NCBI GenBank assembly: GCA_035499575.1
Contig: DATJYN010000140.1
Location: forward strand, 1-27,449
Source: RBG-16-66-20 sp035499575
Lineage (GTDB): Bacteria; Pseudomonadota; Gammaproteobacteria; Burkholderiales; SG8-39
Length of the DNA stretch: 27,449 bases
Reading direction: 5' to 3'
The stretch's first letter is position 1; each line of letters begins with the position of its first letter. Position numbers and translations under genes: made by a program. The notes beneath the pieces were generated by a model. That model had not been told where the DNA came from, did not search any database, and saw only the letters and a list, made by a program, of their open reading frames with translations. Positions 15,143 to 23,199 of this stretch are shown here, one piece after another.

Positions 15143-16111
15143 ATGGCGGCACTATTCCGGCTTCTCGTCTGGCTATGCGCGCTGCTGGTGCCCGTTGCGG
15201 CTTTATCTCAGCCGTATCCGTCGAAGCCGGTACGCGTGATCGTGCCCTTTCCCGCCGGCGGGCCGGCGGACATCTTCGGCCGCTTCCTGGCGCAGGGCAT
15301 GAGCGCGCAACTGGGCCAGCCGGTGGTCATCGAGAACGTCAGCGGCTTGAGCGGCGCCCTCGGCGTCGATCGCGCCGCCAAGGCGCTGCCTGACGGCCAC
15401 ACGCTGGCGGTCATCAGTTCGACGGCAGCGTCGATCGGGCCGTTCGCCATCGCGAACATGCCCTTCGACCCGCTCAAGGACCTGGCGTTGATCACGACCC
15501 TGGTGCGCGTGCCGGAAGTGGTGGTGGTCCATCCGGCGCTGCCGGTAAGCACATTGGCCGAACTGATCGCCTATGCCAGGGCGAATCCCGGCAAGGTCAA
15601 CTACGGCTCGGCCGGCTCCGGCGGCATCACACACCTCGCTGGCGAGTTGCTGAAAGTCGAAGCGGGCATCGACATCGTGCACGTGCCGTACAAGGGTGCT
15701 GCGCCCGCCGTGAACGATTTGCTAGGCGGCCAGGTGCAGATGGGAATTTTTGACATCCCCGTGCTGATTTCTCACCTGCGCGCGGGCAAGCTGAAAGCCC
15801 TCGCCGTCACCAGCGCCAGGCGCTCGGCCGCATTGCCCGACGTGCCGACCACCGCGGAAGCCGGTTATCCCAAGGTGCTTTCCGACAATTGGTACGGACT
15901 CGTCGGGCCGGTCGGAATGCCGCCGGCGGTGCTGAAGCGCATCCACGCGGCCGCCATCGCGGCGTTGAACGCGCCCGAACTGATCGAGCAGTACGCGAAG
16001 GTAAGCGGCGTGCCGATGCCGTCGTCGTCCGAGGAGTTCGCCGCCTACCTCACGCAGGACCAGGCGAAATGGGGCGCGGTAGTGCGGTCCATCGGCTTCA
16101 AGGCCGACTGA
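15143..16111 (+). CDS. Bug-family tripartite tricarboxylate transporter substrate-binding protein
   Basis: A 322-residue periplasmic solute receptor of the Bug (TctC-like) family, greatly expanded in Burkholderiales, binding carboxylates and other small polar ligands. Signal peptide 1-23 ends A-L-S-Q. The mature part starts PYPSKPVRVIVPFPAGGPADIFGR, the classic Bug opening. Later come VNYGSAGSGGITHLAGEL, VPYKGAAPAVNDLLGGQV, LRAGKLKALAVTSARRSAALPDVPTTAEAGYP and WYGLVGPVGMP. The ATG at 15143 is chosen for the signal peptide; its Shine-Dalgarno is weak. No TctA or TctB membrane partners lie nearby, which is usual for orphan Bug proteins. A hairpin with a T-run follows the stop. Confidence 0.95.
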   Translation: MAALFRLLVWLCALLVPVAALSQPYPSKPVRVIVPFPAGGPADIFGRFLAQGMSAQLGQPVVIENVSGLSGALGVDRAAKALPDGHTLAVISSTAASIGPFAIANMPFDPLKDLALITTLVRVPEVVVVHPALPVSTLAELIAYARANPGKVNYGSAGSGGITHLAGELLKVEAGIDIVHVPYKGAAPAVNDLLGGQVQMGIFDIPVLISHLRAGKLKALAVTSARRSAALPDVPTTAEAGYPKVLSDNWYGLVGPVGMPPAVLKRIHAAAIAALNAPELIEQYAKVSGVPMPSSSEEFAAYLTQDQAKWGAVVRSIGFKAD

Positions 16112-16136
16112 CCGGGAAAACTCAGCCCGGCTTTTT
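16112..16136 (+). terminator. Intrinsic terminator of the Bug-family gene
   Basis: Arms CCGGG (16112-16116) and CCCGG (16126-16130) form a short GC stem with a nine-base loop, followed by C and five T residues (16132-16136). It begins one base after the stop and overlaps the end of the convergent small gene. Confidence 0.65.
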
Positions 16137-16298
16137 ACCGGAGAGCTGGTCCAACAGGTCGCCCATGGTCTGGTCGGCCCAGTAGTCGGGATCCTTGTCG
16201 ATCACGGCCTCGCCCTTGGCGACGATGTCCGCGCCGATCTTCCGGCGCTGGCAGAAGCCGCGCCAGAATTGCTTTACCTCTTCAGCAGTCATTTCCAT
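16122..16298 (-). CDS. Small hypothetical protein (58 aa)
   Basis: A 58-residue cytoplasmic-looking protein, not recognised. It starts MEMTAEEVKQFWRGFCQRR and ends DQTMGDLLDQLSGKKPG, with helical, charged character and no membrane segment. The frame stays open upstream through the tRNA-Asn gene, but those residues are a translation of tRNA. I therefore start at 16298, or possibly the second Met at 16292. Neither has a clear Shine-Dalgarno. It lies directly downstream of the tRNA on the same strand, so it may be read from the aminotransferase-tRNA transcript. The composition and plausible start make it more likely real than not. Confidence 0.6.
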   Translation of the reverse strand: MEMTAEEVKQFWRGFCQRRKIGADIVAKGEAVIDKDPDYWADQTMGDLLDQLSGKKPG

Positions 16299-16312
16299 AG
16301 GATGGGCCTGAA

Positions 16313-16388
16313 TGGCTCCTCGACCTGGACTCGAACCAGGGACCTGCGGATTAACAGTCCGACGCTCTACCAACTGAGCTATCGAGGA
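16313..16388 (-). tRNA. tRNA-Asn(GTT)
   Basis: A 73-base cloverleaf plus encoded CCA. Acceptor arms TCCTCGA and TCGAGGA pair fully. D arm GCTC-AGTTGGTA-GAGC, anticodon stem TCGGA/TCCGC (four strong pairs), loop CTGTTAA with anticodon GTT at 16355-16353, and T arm CCTGG-TTCGAGT-CCAGG. The discriminator is G, followed by CCA at 16315-16313. It lies 19 bp downstream of the aminotransferase gene on the same strand. Confidence 0.96.
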
Positions 16389-16407
16389 TCCGGAAAAGGG
16401 CGCAATT

Positions 16408-17625
16408 CTACCGGATTACCTTGGCGATGGCGTCCGCCACGTAGTCGATGTTCTTGGTCGTCAGCGCAGCGACGCAGATGCGCCCGGTCTCGATTGTGTA
16501 GATCGAATACTCGCTGCGCAGGCGCAGGACCTGCTCCCGCGTCAGGCCGGAATAGGAAAACATGCCGCGCTGGCTCAGGATGAAGGAGAAGTCGCTGCCC
16601 GGGACGCGCTTGTGGATGCCTTCCACCAGCGCCTTGCGCATCTTCTTGATGCGGTCGCGCATCGCGCCCAGCTCCTGCTCCCACTGCGCGCGCAGCGGCG
16701 GATCGGCGAGCACGCGCTGCACGATGTCGGCGCCATGCGTCGGCGGGTTGGAATAATTCGTGCGGGCGAGATGCTTGATCTGCGACAGCGCTCGAGCAGA
16801 CTCGTCGCCGCTGCCGGTGACCACGCTGAACGCGCCGACGCGCTCGCCGTAGAGCGAGAACGACTTGGAGAACGAGCTCGACAGGAACACCGGCTGCATA
16901 CCCTCGGCGAACAGGCGCGGCGCGAACGCATCCGCGTCGATGCCGTCGGCGAAGCCCTGGTAGGCCAGGTCCAGGAAGGGCAGGATCCCGCGCGCGCGCA
17001 CGACCTCCAGCACCTGGCGCCACTGCTCCTGCGTCAGGTCCACGCCGGTCGGGTTGTGGCAGCACGAGTGCAGCACGGCGATGTCGCCCGCGGGCAGCTT
17101 CTTGAGCGCGGCCAGCATGCCGTCGAAGTTCAGGCCGTGGGTTTTCGCATCGTAGTAGGGATAGGACTTGACCGGAAAACCGGTGCCAGCGAACAGCGCG
17201 CGATGATTCTCCCAGCTCGGATCGCTGATCCAAGCGGTCGCGTGCGGGCTGATGAGACGCAGAAAATCGGCGCCGAGCCTCAGGCCGCCCGTGCCGCCGA
17301 GCGCTTGCACGGTGACCACGCGGCCCTCCTTGACCGCGGAGGCGGAGGGTCCGAAAACCAGATCGCGCACTCCCTTGTCATAGGCCGCCATGCCGTCGAT
17401 CGGCAGGTAGCCCTTGGGCGTGCCGCTGCCGACGCGAATCTCCTCGGCGCGGCGCACGCATTCCAGCAGCGGCACCTTGCCGTCGTCGCCGGTATAAACC
17501 CCGACGCCGAGGTTGACCTTGTTCGGGTTCTGGTCGGCGACATAGGTCTCGGTGACGCCCAGGATCGGATCCTTGGGCGCCATCTCGACGGCAGCGAGCG
17601 GAGAGGGTTGGTGGGGCGCGTTCAT
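16408..17625 (-). CDS. Aspartate/aromatic-amino-acid aminotransferase (class I, AspC/TyrB-like)
   Basis: A 405-residue PLP enzyme moving an amino group between aspartate or aromatic amino acids and 2-oxoglutarate. Features in order: KVNLGVGVYTGDDGKVPLLECV (family Ia opening), G-G-T-G at 110-113 for phosphate binding, HNPTGVDLTQEQW (N191 contacts PLP), FLDLAYQGF (D219 and Y222), the Schiff-base lysine K254 in SSSFSKSFSLYGERVG, and the substrate-carboxylate Arg in ETGRICVAAL. The length matches the family (about 400). It cannot be decided from sequence whether it prefers Asp or Tyr/Phe, so no symbol is given. Start at 17625; divergent from uvrB across 42 bp. Confidence 0.95.
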   Translation of the reverse strand: MNAPHQPSPLAAVEMAPKDPILGVTETYVADQNPNKVNLGVGVYTGDDGKVPLLECVRRAEEIRVGSGTPKGYLPIDGMAAYDKGVRDLVFGPSASAVKEGRVVTVQALGGTGGLRLGADFLRLISPHATAWISDPSWENHRALFAGTGFPVKSYPYYDAKTHGLNFDGMLAALKKLPAGDIAVLHSCCHNPTGVDLTQEQWRQVLEVVRARGILPFLDLAYQGFADGIDADAFAPRLFAEGMQPVFLSSSFSKSFSLYGERVGAFSVVTGSGDESARALSQIKHLARTNYSNPPTHGADIVQRVLADPPLRAQWEQELGAMRDRIKKMRKALVEGIHKRVPGSDFSFILSQRGMFSYSGLTREQVLRLRSEYSIYTIETGRICVAALTTKNIDYVADAIAKVIR

Positions 17626-17635
17626 CTGCTAGACT
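17608..17635 (+). promoter_or_regulatory. Candidate uvrB promoter
   Basis: An extended -10 element TG-C-TAGACT (17627-17635) with a weak TTGGTG at 17608-17613, spacer 16. The -35 lies inside the aminotransferase start region. No LexA-type CTGT-N8-ACAG box is seen in the 42 bp gap. Confidence 0.3.
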
Positions 17636-17667
17636 CGAAAGTTGGCTTTTACGCCCTGATTTTACCC

Positions 17668-19698
17668 GTGGACCTCGCTTTTCCCAACAGCCCGTTCAAG
17701 TTGCACCAGCCGTACGCTCCGGCGGGCGACCAGCCGGAAGCGATCGCCAGGATCGTCGAGGGCATCGGCGACGGGCTCGCGTTCCAGACGCTGCTGGGCG
17801 TCACCGGTTCGGGCAAGACCTTCACCATGGCCAATGCGATCGCCCAGCTCGGGAGGCCGGCGCTGGTGCTGGCGCCCAACAAGACTCTGGCGGCGCAGCT
17901 GTACTCGGAATTCCGGGAGTTCTTCCCGGAAAACGCGGTCGAGTATTTCGTCTCCTACTACGACTACTACCAACCCGAGGCCTACGTACCCTCGCGCGAC
18001 CTGTTCATCGAGAAGGACTCCTCGATCAACGAGCACATCGAGCAGATGCGGCTCTCGGCGACCAAGTCGCTGATGGAGCGGCGCGACGTGGTGATCGTGG
18101 CCACGGTGTCGGCGATCTACGGCATCGGCGACCCTTCCGAGTACCACGGCATGGTCCTGCACTTGCGCAGGGGCGAAAAGATGTCGCAGCGCGACGTCAT
18201 CGCGCGCCTGGTGGCGATGCAGTACGACCGCAACGAGCTCGATTTCCGCCGCGGTACCTTCCGCGTGCGCGGCGAGGTGATCGACGTATTCCCCGCGGAG
18301 CACGCGGAGCATGCGATCCGTATTTCGCTGTCCGACGACGCCGTGGAGAAGCTCGAAGTGTTCGATCCCCTGACGGGCCACGTGCAGCACCCGATGGCGC
18401 GTTTCACGGTCTACCCGTCGAGCCACTATGTGACGCCGCGCGAGACCACGCTGCGCGCGATCGAGGCGATCAAGGTCGAACTGCGCGAGCGCATCGACTA
18501 TTTCCAAAAGGCGCAGAAGCTGGTGGAGGCGCAGCGCATCGAGCAGCGCACGCGCTTCGACCTGGAAATGCTGGTCGAGCTCGGCTTCTGCAAGGGCATC
18601 GAGAACTACTCGCGCCACCTGTCCGGACGCAAGGCCGGCGAGCCGCCGCCGACGCTGATCGACTACCTGCCCCAGGACGCGCTGATGATCATCGACGAAA
18701 GCCACGTCACCATCGGCCAGCTCGGCGGCATGTACAAGGGCGACCACTCGCGCAAATGGAACCTGGTGGAGTACGGTTTCCGGCTGCCTTCGGCGCTGGA
18801 CAACAGGCCGCTCAAGTTCGCGGAGTTCGAGGCGGTGGTGCGCCAGACCATCTTCGTGTCGGCGACCCCCGCCGACTACGAAAACAGCAAGTCTGCGCAG
18901 GTGGTGGAGCAGGTGGTGCGCCCGACCGGGCTGATCGACCCCCACGTGGAGATACGGCCGGCGACCACGCAGGTGGACGACCTGCTGTCGGAAATCAGCC
19001 TGCGGGTGAAGAAGAAGGAGCGGGTGCTGGTCACCACGCTGACCAAGCGCATGGCGGAGGAGTTGACCGAGTATTTCGACGAGCACGGGGTCAAGGTGCG
19101 CTACCTGCATTCGGAGGTCGAGACGGTCGAGCGCGTGGAAATCATCCGCGACCTGCGCCTGGGCGAATTCGACGTACTGGTCGGCATCAACTTGCTGCGC
19201 GAGGGCCTGGACCTGCCGGAAGTCTCGCTGGTGGCGATCCTCGACGCGGACAAGGAGGGCTTCCTGCGCTCGGAGCGCTCGCTGATCCAGACCATGGGCC
19301 GCGCCGCGCGCCACATCAACGGCAGCGCCATCCTATATGCCGACCGTGTCACGGATTCCATGAAACGCGCCATCGCCGAGACCGACCGGCGGCGCAACAA
19401 GCAGATCGCCTACAACCTGAAGCACAAGATCACGCCGATCGGCGTGGCCAAGCGCATCAAGGACCTGATCGACGGCGTCTACGATGCCGAGGGCGCGCAG
19501 CAGGAGCTGAAGGCGGCGCAGGAAGGCGCGCGCTACGAGGCGATGAGCGAGAAGCAGCTGGCGCGCGAGATCCGCGCGCTGGAAAAGCAAATGCACGATT
19601 ACGCCAAGAACCTGGAATTTGAAAAAGCGGCCAAGGCGCGCGACCAACTCACGGAACTCAAGAAGCACGCGTTCGGCGTCGAGTTGCACTCCGAATGA
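17668..19698 (+). CDS. uvrB: UvrABC excinuclease subunit B
   Basis: A 676-residue DNA helicase-like subunit of nucleotide excision repair. It receives damaged DNA from UvrA and recruits UvrC. Walker A is GVTGSGKT (44-51), and the beta-hairpin that clamps DNA is in YFVSYYDYYQPEAYVPSRD. DESH motif II, YGFRLPSALDNRPL, VSATPADYE, the C-terminal helicase motif VGINLLREGLDLPEV and Q-x-x-GRAARH are all present. The UVR domain near residues 630-665 ends in AKNLEFEKAAKARDQL. The start is GTG at 17668, matching the usual UvrB N-terminus (FKLHQPYAPAGDQPEAI). A longer open frame into the aminotransferase region is a shadow. The stop overlaps the phosphatase start (ATGA). Confidence 0.97.
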   Translation: MDLAFPNSPFKLHQPYAPAGDQPEAIARIVEGIGDGLAFQTLLGVTGSGKTFTMANAIAQLGRPALVLAPNKTLAAQLYSEFREFFPENAVEYFVSYYDYYQPEAYVPSRDLFIEKDSSINEHIEQMRLSATKSLMERRDVVIVATVSAIYGIGDPSEYHGMVLHLRRGEKMSQRDVIARLVAMQYDRNELDFRRGTFRVRGEVIDVFPAEHAEHAIRISLSDDAVEKLEVFDPLTGHVQHPMARFTVYPSSHYVTPRETTLRAIEAIKVELRERIDYFQKAQKLVEAQRIEQRTRFDLEMLVELGFCKGIENYSRHLSGRKAGEPPPTLIDYLPQDALMIIDESHVTIGQLGGMYKGDHSRKWNLVEYGFRLPSALDNRPLKFAEFEAVVRQTIFVSATPADYENSKSAQVVEQVVRPTGLIDPHVEIRPATTQVDDLLSEISLRVKKKERVLVTTLTKRMAEELTEYFDEHGVKVRYLHSEVETVERVEIIRDLRLGEFDVLVGINLLREGLDLPEVSLVAILDADKEGFLRSERSLIQTMGRAARHINGSAILYADRVTDSMKRAIAETDRRRNKQIAYNLKHKITPIGVAKRIKDLIDGVYDAEGAQQELKAAQEGARYEAMSEKQLAREIRALEKQMHDYAKNLEFEKAAKARDQLTELKKHAFGVELHSE

Positions 19699-20165
19699 AG
19701 GTCCTGATGGTGTGCACCGGCAACATCTGCCGCTCGCCTACGGCGGAAGGTGTATTCAGGATTTTCGCTGAAAAAGAAAAGCTGAGCGTTACGGTCGATT
19801 CTGCGGGCACGCACGACTATCACGCCGGCGAGCCGCCGGACCGGCGCGCCACGGCGCACGCGCGCAAGCGCGGCTATGACATCTCGGGATTGAGGGCGCG
19901 CCAGGTGACCCTCGGGGACTTCATGGAGTTCGACCTGCTGCTGGCGATGGACCGCGGGCACCTGCAAATCCTGCGGCGCATGAGCCCGCAGGAACACCGG
20001 CACAAGCTGCGCCTGTTCCTGGAATTCGCGGGACTGAAGGACGCGGACGTGCCGGACCCGTACTACGGCGGGGCGGAAGGCTTCGAGCAGGTGCTGGACA
20101 TGGTGGAGGCCGCTTCGCGCGGCCTGGCCACCCATGTCCGGGGCTACTTGCGCGTCTCGACCTGA
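19695..20165 (+). CDS. Low-molecular-weight protein-tyrosine phosphatase
   Basis: A 156-residue LMW phosphotyrosine phosphatase, cytoplasmic. The P-loop C7-T-G-N-I-C-R13-S begins at the nucleophilic cysteine, and the general-acid aspartate is D121 in VPDPYYGG. Both are in their usual places, so activity is expected. Some relatives dephosphorylate tyrosine kinases of polysaccharide export, but this one sits behind uvrB, an order common in betaproteobacteria, not in a capsule locus. The start overlaps the uvrB stop by four bases. The 3' end overlaps the convergent rne gene by 22 bp. Confidence 0.95.
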   Translation: MKVLMVCTGNICRSPTAEGVFRIFAEKEKLSVTVDSAGTHDYHAGEPPDRRATAHARKRGYDISGLRARQVTLGDFMEFDLLLAMDRGHLQILRRMSPQEHRHKLRLFLEFAGLKDADVPDPYYGGAEGFEQVLDMVEAASRGLATHVRGYLRVST

Positions 20166-22903
20166 ACCAAAGAGACTTCTTCAACCGCAGGGGCCGCAGG
20201 CTTCTCGCGCCGCGGACGTCCGAGCTGTACGGGTTCGGGCTCGACCACGACATGCTTGGCCTTGCTCGAATCGGTCTCGACCATCTGCAGTCCGGCGCTC
20301 GAAAGAATCTCCTTCGGATCGACGCGGGGCCTTTCGGCGCGCGGCGCTTCGGCCTGCGGGGCGGGTTGCGGTGCTTCCACGCGCGGCGCGTAGGTCACTT
20401 CGACCCTCTGCGCTTCCTCGCGGACCGGTTCCTCAGCACGCGGTGAAGGGAGGGTGGGCTCGGGACGGGACTGATGTTCCGTCTCGGCCATCAATTCCGC
20501 CTCGCGCGCCTGTTTCAGGCGATGTTCCTCGAGTTGCTGTGCGTACAGCGATTGATCGGGACGCTGGTGTTGCTGGTGCTCCGGACGGCGCTCGCCACGG
20601 CCCGCGCGCTCGCCACGGTCGCCGCCACCGCCACCGCGTCCACGACCACCGCGGCTGCGGCGCCGGCGCTGCTCGTCGCCGCCGCCTTCCTGCGGCGGAC
20701 GATTGTTGCCGTCCTGCGGGCCCTGTTGCTGCTGCGGCCTCTGTTGTTGCTGGGGAGGACGCTGCGGACGCTGGTCGGGCCGGCGTTCGCCTTGCGGCAT
20801 GTCGCCCTGCAGCTGCGGCGCCTGAGCCTGCGGCTGAGATTGCTGCGTTTGTGCTTGCCCGTTCGGCTGTCCTTGCGGAGGCCGCTGGTCGCGGCGGTGC
20901 TGCAGGTCGCCGCGCTGATGGTCGCGCCTGCCGCCGTCGCGGCCGTCACGCTGGTGATCGCGCCTGCCATCGCCGCGGCCATCGCGTTGGTGATCCCGTC
21001 CGCCTCGGCCATCACGCCTGCCGCCACGGTCCCCGCGATTACCGCGGTCACCGCGCTGCTCGTTGCGCCCTCGGTTTTCGTCGCGCGGGCGGTCGGCACG
21101 CTGCGGCCGGGCCGGCTGCATGCTGGGTTCATTCGCTGCCGCAGGCTGGTCGGCGGGCTTCTCGGATTTCAGCCAGCCGAACAGGCGGCCGAGGAACCCC
21201 GAGCGTGCCGGTTCCTGCACTGCGGGGGCGGGCGCAGCGCGTAGTTCTCGCGCGGCTTCGCCCCTGGGTTGCGGTTCCGGAACGATCGGTGCCGGCTGGT
21301 CGGGCACGATGCCCTGCACGGCGGCCTGCGGACGCTCCTTCTTCGCTTCGGCATCCTTGCCCAGCGCTTTGGGTTCCTCGGGCTGCTCGACCAACTCGTA
21401 GCTCGTCGGCACGTGCTCCATCTGGTTCAGTTCGTCGTGCTTCAGGCGCTGCACCTTGTAGTGCGGCGTTTCCAGGTGCGAGTTCGGCACCAGCACGATG
21501 TTCACCTTGATGCGCGCTTCCAGCTTCTGGATCTCGGCGCGTTTTTCGTTGAGCAGGAAGGAGGCGACATCGACGGGCACCTGCGCGTGCACCGCGCCGG
21601 TGTTCTCCTTCATCGCTTCTTCCTGGATGATGCGCAGCACGTGCAGCGCCGTCGATTCGGTGCCGCGGATGAAGCCGGTGCCGCCGCAGCGCGGGCAGCT
21701 GATGTGCGCGGTTTCCTCCAGCGAGGGCTGCAGCCTCTGGCGCGACAGCTCCATCAGGCCGAAGCGGGAGATCTTGCCGATCTGCACGCGCGCGCGGTCG
21801 TGGCGCAGCGCGTCGCGGAAGCAGTTCTCGACCTCGCGCTGGTTCTTCTGCGACTCCATGTCGATGAAGTCGACGACGATCAGGCCGCCCAGGTCGCGCA
21901 GCCGCAGCTGGCGGGCGACTTCCTCCGCCGCCTCCATGTTGGTGCGGAACGCGGTTTCCTCGATGTCGTGGCCCTTGGTCGCGCGCGCCGAGTTGACGTC
22001 GATCGCCACCAGCGCCTCGGTATGGTCGATCACCACCGCGCCGCCCGAGGGCAGGTTGACGTGCCGGCCGTAGGCGCTCTCGATCTGGTGCTCGATCTGG
22101 AAGCGCGAGAACAGGGGCACGTCGTCGCGGTAGAGCTTGACCTTGCCGACGTTGGCCGGCATCACGGTCTGCATGAAGGCGACCGCCTGGTCGTAGATCT
22201 CCTGGGTATCGATCAGGATCTCGCCGATGTCGGGCTGGAAGTAGTCGCGGATCGCGCGAATTACCAGGCTTGATTCGAGGTAGATCAGGAACGGTTTCTT
22301 CTCGGTGTCCTTGGCGGCGGTGTCGATGGCGTCCCAGAGCTGGAGCAGGTAGTTCAGGTCCCACTGCAATTCCTCGATGGAGCGGCCGATCGCCGCGGTA
22401 CGCGCAATCACGCTCATGCCTTCGGGTACCACCAGCTGGTCGATGGTGTCGCGCAGTTCGTTGCGGTCTTCACCTTCGACGCGGCGCGAGACGCCGCCGC
22501 CGCGGGGATTGTTCGGCATCAGCACCAGGTAGCGGCCGGCGAGGCTGATGAAGGTGGTGAGGGCGGCGCCCTTGTTGCCGCGCTCGTCCTTCTCGACCTG
22601 GACGATCAGGTCCTGGCCTTCGGAGAGGGCGTCCTGGATGCGGGCCCGACCCACGTCGACACCCTGGCGGAAGTAGCTGCGCCCGACTTCCTTGAAGGGC
22701 AGGAACCCGTGCCGCTCTTCACCGTATTCGATGAACGCGGCTTCGAGACTGGGCTCGATCCGGGTGATGATGCCCTTGTAGATGTTGCTCTTGCGTTGCT
22801 CCCGCGAGGCCGACTCGATGTCGAGGTCGACCAGCTTCTGTCCTTCTACGATGGCGACGCGCAGTTCTTCCTGCTGGGTCGCGTTAAACAACATTCGTTT
22901 CAC
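20144..22903 (-). CDS. rne: Ribonuclease E
   Basis: A 919-residue endoribonuclease leading mRNA decay and rRNA/tRNA processing. The GTG start gives MKRMLFNATQQEELRVAIVEG, matching E. coli Rne; a second Met at 22894 is less likely. The S1 domain spans about 39-119. Metal-binding D302 (AIDVNSARATKG) and D345 (VVDFIDM) match E. coli D303 and D346, and the Zn-link is C-P-R-C at 403-406. Residues about 568-582 (SGFLGRLFGWLKSEK) match the amphipathic membrane-anchoring helix of E. coli in position and character. Residues 597-780 are an Arg/Gly/Gln-rich disordered RNA-binding tract with 12-residue repeats. The C-terminus ends VSLVQVETRK. AGGAGA lies about 7 bases before the start but within a palindrome. 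Confidence 0.97.
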   Translation of the reverse strand: MKRMLFNATQQEELRVAIVEGQKLVDLDIESASREQRKSNIYKGIITRIEPSLEAAFIEYGEERHGFLPFKEVGRSYFRQGVDVGRARIQDALSEGQDLIVQVEKDERGNKGAALTTFISLAGRYLVLMPNNPRGGGVSRRVEGEDRNELRDTIDQLVVPEGMSVIARTAAIGRSIEELQWDLNYLLQLWDAIDTAAKDTEKKPFLIYLESSLVIRAIRDYFQPDIGEILIDTQEIYDQAVAFMQTVMPANVGKVKLYRDDVPLFSRFQIEHQIESAYGRHVNLPSGGAVVIDHTEALVAIDVNSARATKGHDIEETAFRTNMEAAEEVARQLRLRDLGGLIVVDFIDMESQKNQREVENCFRDALRHDRARVQIGKISRFGLMELSRQRLQPSLEETAHISCPRCGGTGFIRGTESTALHVLRIIQEEAMKENTGAVHAQVPVDVASFLLNEKRAEIQKLEARIKVNIVLVPNSHLETPHYKVQRLKHDELNQMEHVPTSYELVEQPEEPKALGKDAEAKKERPQAAVQGIVPDQPAPIVPEPQPRGEAARELRAAPAPAVQEPARSGFLGRLFGWLKSEKPADQPAAANEPSMQPARPQRADRPRDENRGRNEQRGDRGNRGDRGGRRDGRGGRDHQRDGRGDGRRDHQRDGRDGGRRDHQRGDLQHRRDQRPPQGQPNGQAQTQQSQPQAQAPQLQGDMPQGERRPDQRPQRPPQQQQRPQQQQGPQDGNNRPPQEGGGDEQRRRRSRGGRGRGGGGGDRGERAGRGERRPEHQQHQRPDQSLYAQQLEEHRLKQAREAELMAETEHQSRPEPTLPSPRAEEPVREEAQRVEVTYAPRVEAPQPAPQAEAPRAERPRVDPKEILSSAGLQMVETDSSKAKHVVVEPEPVQLGRPRREKPAAPAVEEVSLVQVETRK
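20909..20998 (-). repeat. 36-bp tandem repeat inside rne
   Basis: Two and a half direct units of 36 bp encode 12-residue repeats R-D-H-Q-R-D-G-R-(G/D)-(D/G)-G-R at residues 636-647 and 648-659, then a partial copy to 665. They lie in the disordered Arg-rich arm of RNase E, so unit number could vary between strains without shifting the frame. Confidence 0.75.
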
Positions 22904-22910
22904 TTCATGT

Positions 22911-22930
22911 TCTCCTGCGCGCGCAGGAGA
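22911..22930 (-). promoter_or_regulatory. Perfect 20-bp palindrome covering the rne Shine-Dalgarno
   Basis: The arms TCTCCTGCGC and GCGCAGGAGA are exact reverse complements. In the rne mRNA the second arm contains AGGAGA, the Shine-Dalgarno seven bases before the GTG start. Folding (eight pairs with a GCGC loop) would hide the ribosome site. RNase E of E. coli controls its own synthesis through hairpins in its leader, so a similar control is plausible here. Confidence 0.65.
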
Positions 22931-22951
22931 CCCGTGCCCGGATGCTCAGTG

Positions 22952-22967
22952 TTTCCTTGGAAGGAAA
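22952..22967 (-). promoter_or_regulatory. Second small hairpin in the rne leader
   Basis: Arms TTTCCTT (22952-22958) and AAGGAAA (22961-22967) are exact complements around two bases; sterically five or six pairs with a four- to six-base loop. It lies 48 bases upstream of the rne start in the inferred leader. Confidence 0.4.
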
Positions 22968-23170
22968 GGACCAGTCAAATGGACCACGCTGTTCTGCGCG
23001 CGTTTCCAGTACCATCGCTACTTCCGGTGAGCGAAATTAACCACTGCGTTTCGGGTCCGATTGCTTGTCGGACAGGAGGCGGGTTGCAGGTTCCGGCGCG
23101 TGGCTAGCTGTTGCTAAAACCGGACGCGTCTTGTGGTCCCTGTGCCTCGCAACTCGAAGCCAGTTCCCGG

Positions 23171-23199
23171 ATTGTATTGAAAATGAATGACTTAAGCAA
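23171..23199 (-). promoter_or_regulatory. Candidate rne promoter
   Basis: On the minus strand TTGCTT (23199-23194), a 17-base spacer, and TACAAT (23176-23171, five of six matches). It would start transcription near 23164 and give rne a leader of about 260 bases, similar in scale to the long E. coli rne leader. The -35 part overlaps the start of rluC. The rest of the 279 bp gap shows no other gene. Confidence 0.4.

Noticed and set aside
16299..16373. N-terminal extension of the 58-residue protein
   Set aside because: The extra 25 residues are mostly a translation of tRNA-Asn.
16313..16388. tRNA-Asn as an integration (att) site
   Set aside because: No integrase, duplicated tRNA 3' end or other mobile-element sign is seen in the window.
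17590..17670. LexA (SOS) box before uvrB
   Set aside because: No CTGT-N8-ACAG or close variant is present in the 42-bp gap.
17662..19314. A 550-codon minus-strand open frame
   Set aside because: Antisense of uvrB with compositional bias only.
20900..21060. Repeated DNA that might suggest a CRISPR array
   Set aside because: The units are contiguous 36-bp in-frame protein repeats of RNase E, with no spacers between them.
20474..21244. A plus-strand frame encoding a Leu/Ala/Val-rich, membrane-like protein
   Set aside because: Its hydrophobicity comes from reading the complement of the Arg/Gly/Gln-rich rne arm; there is no start signal or family match.
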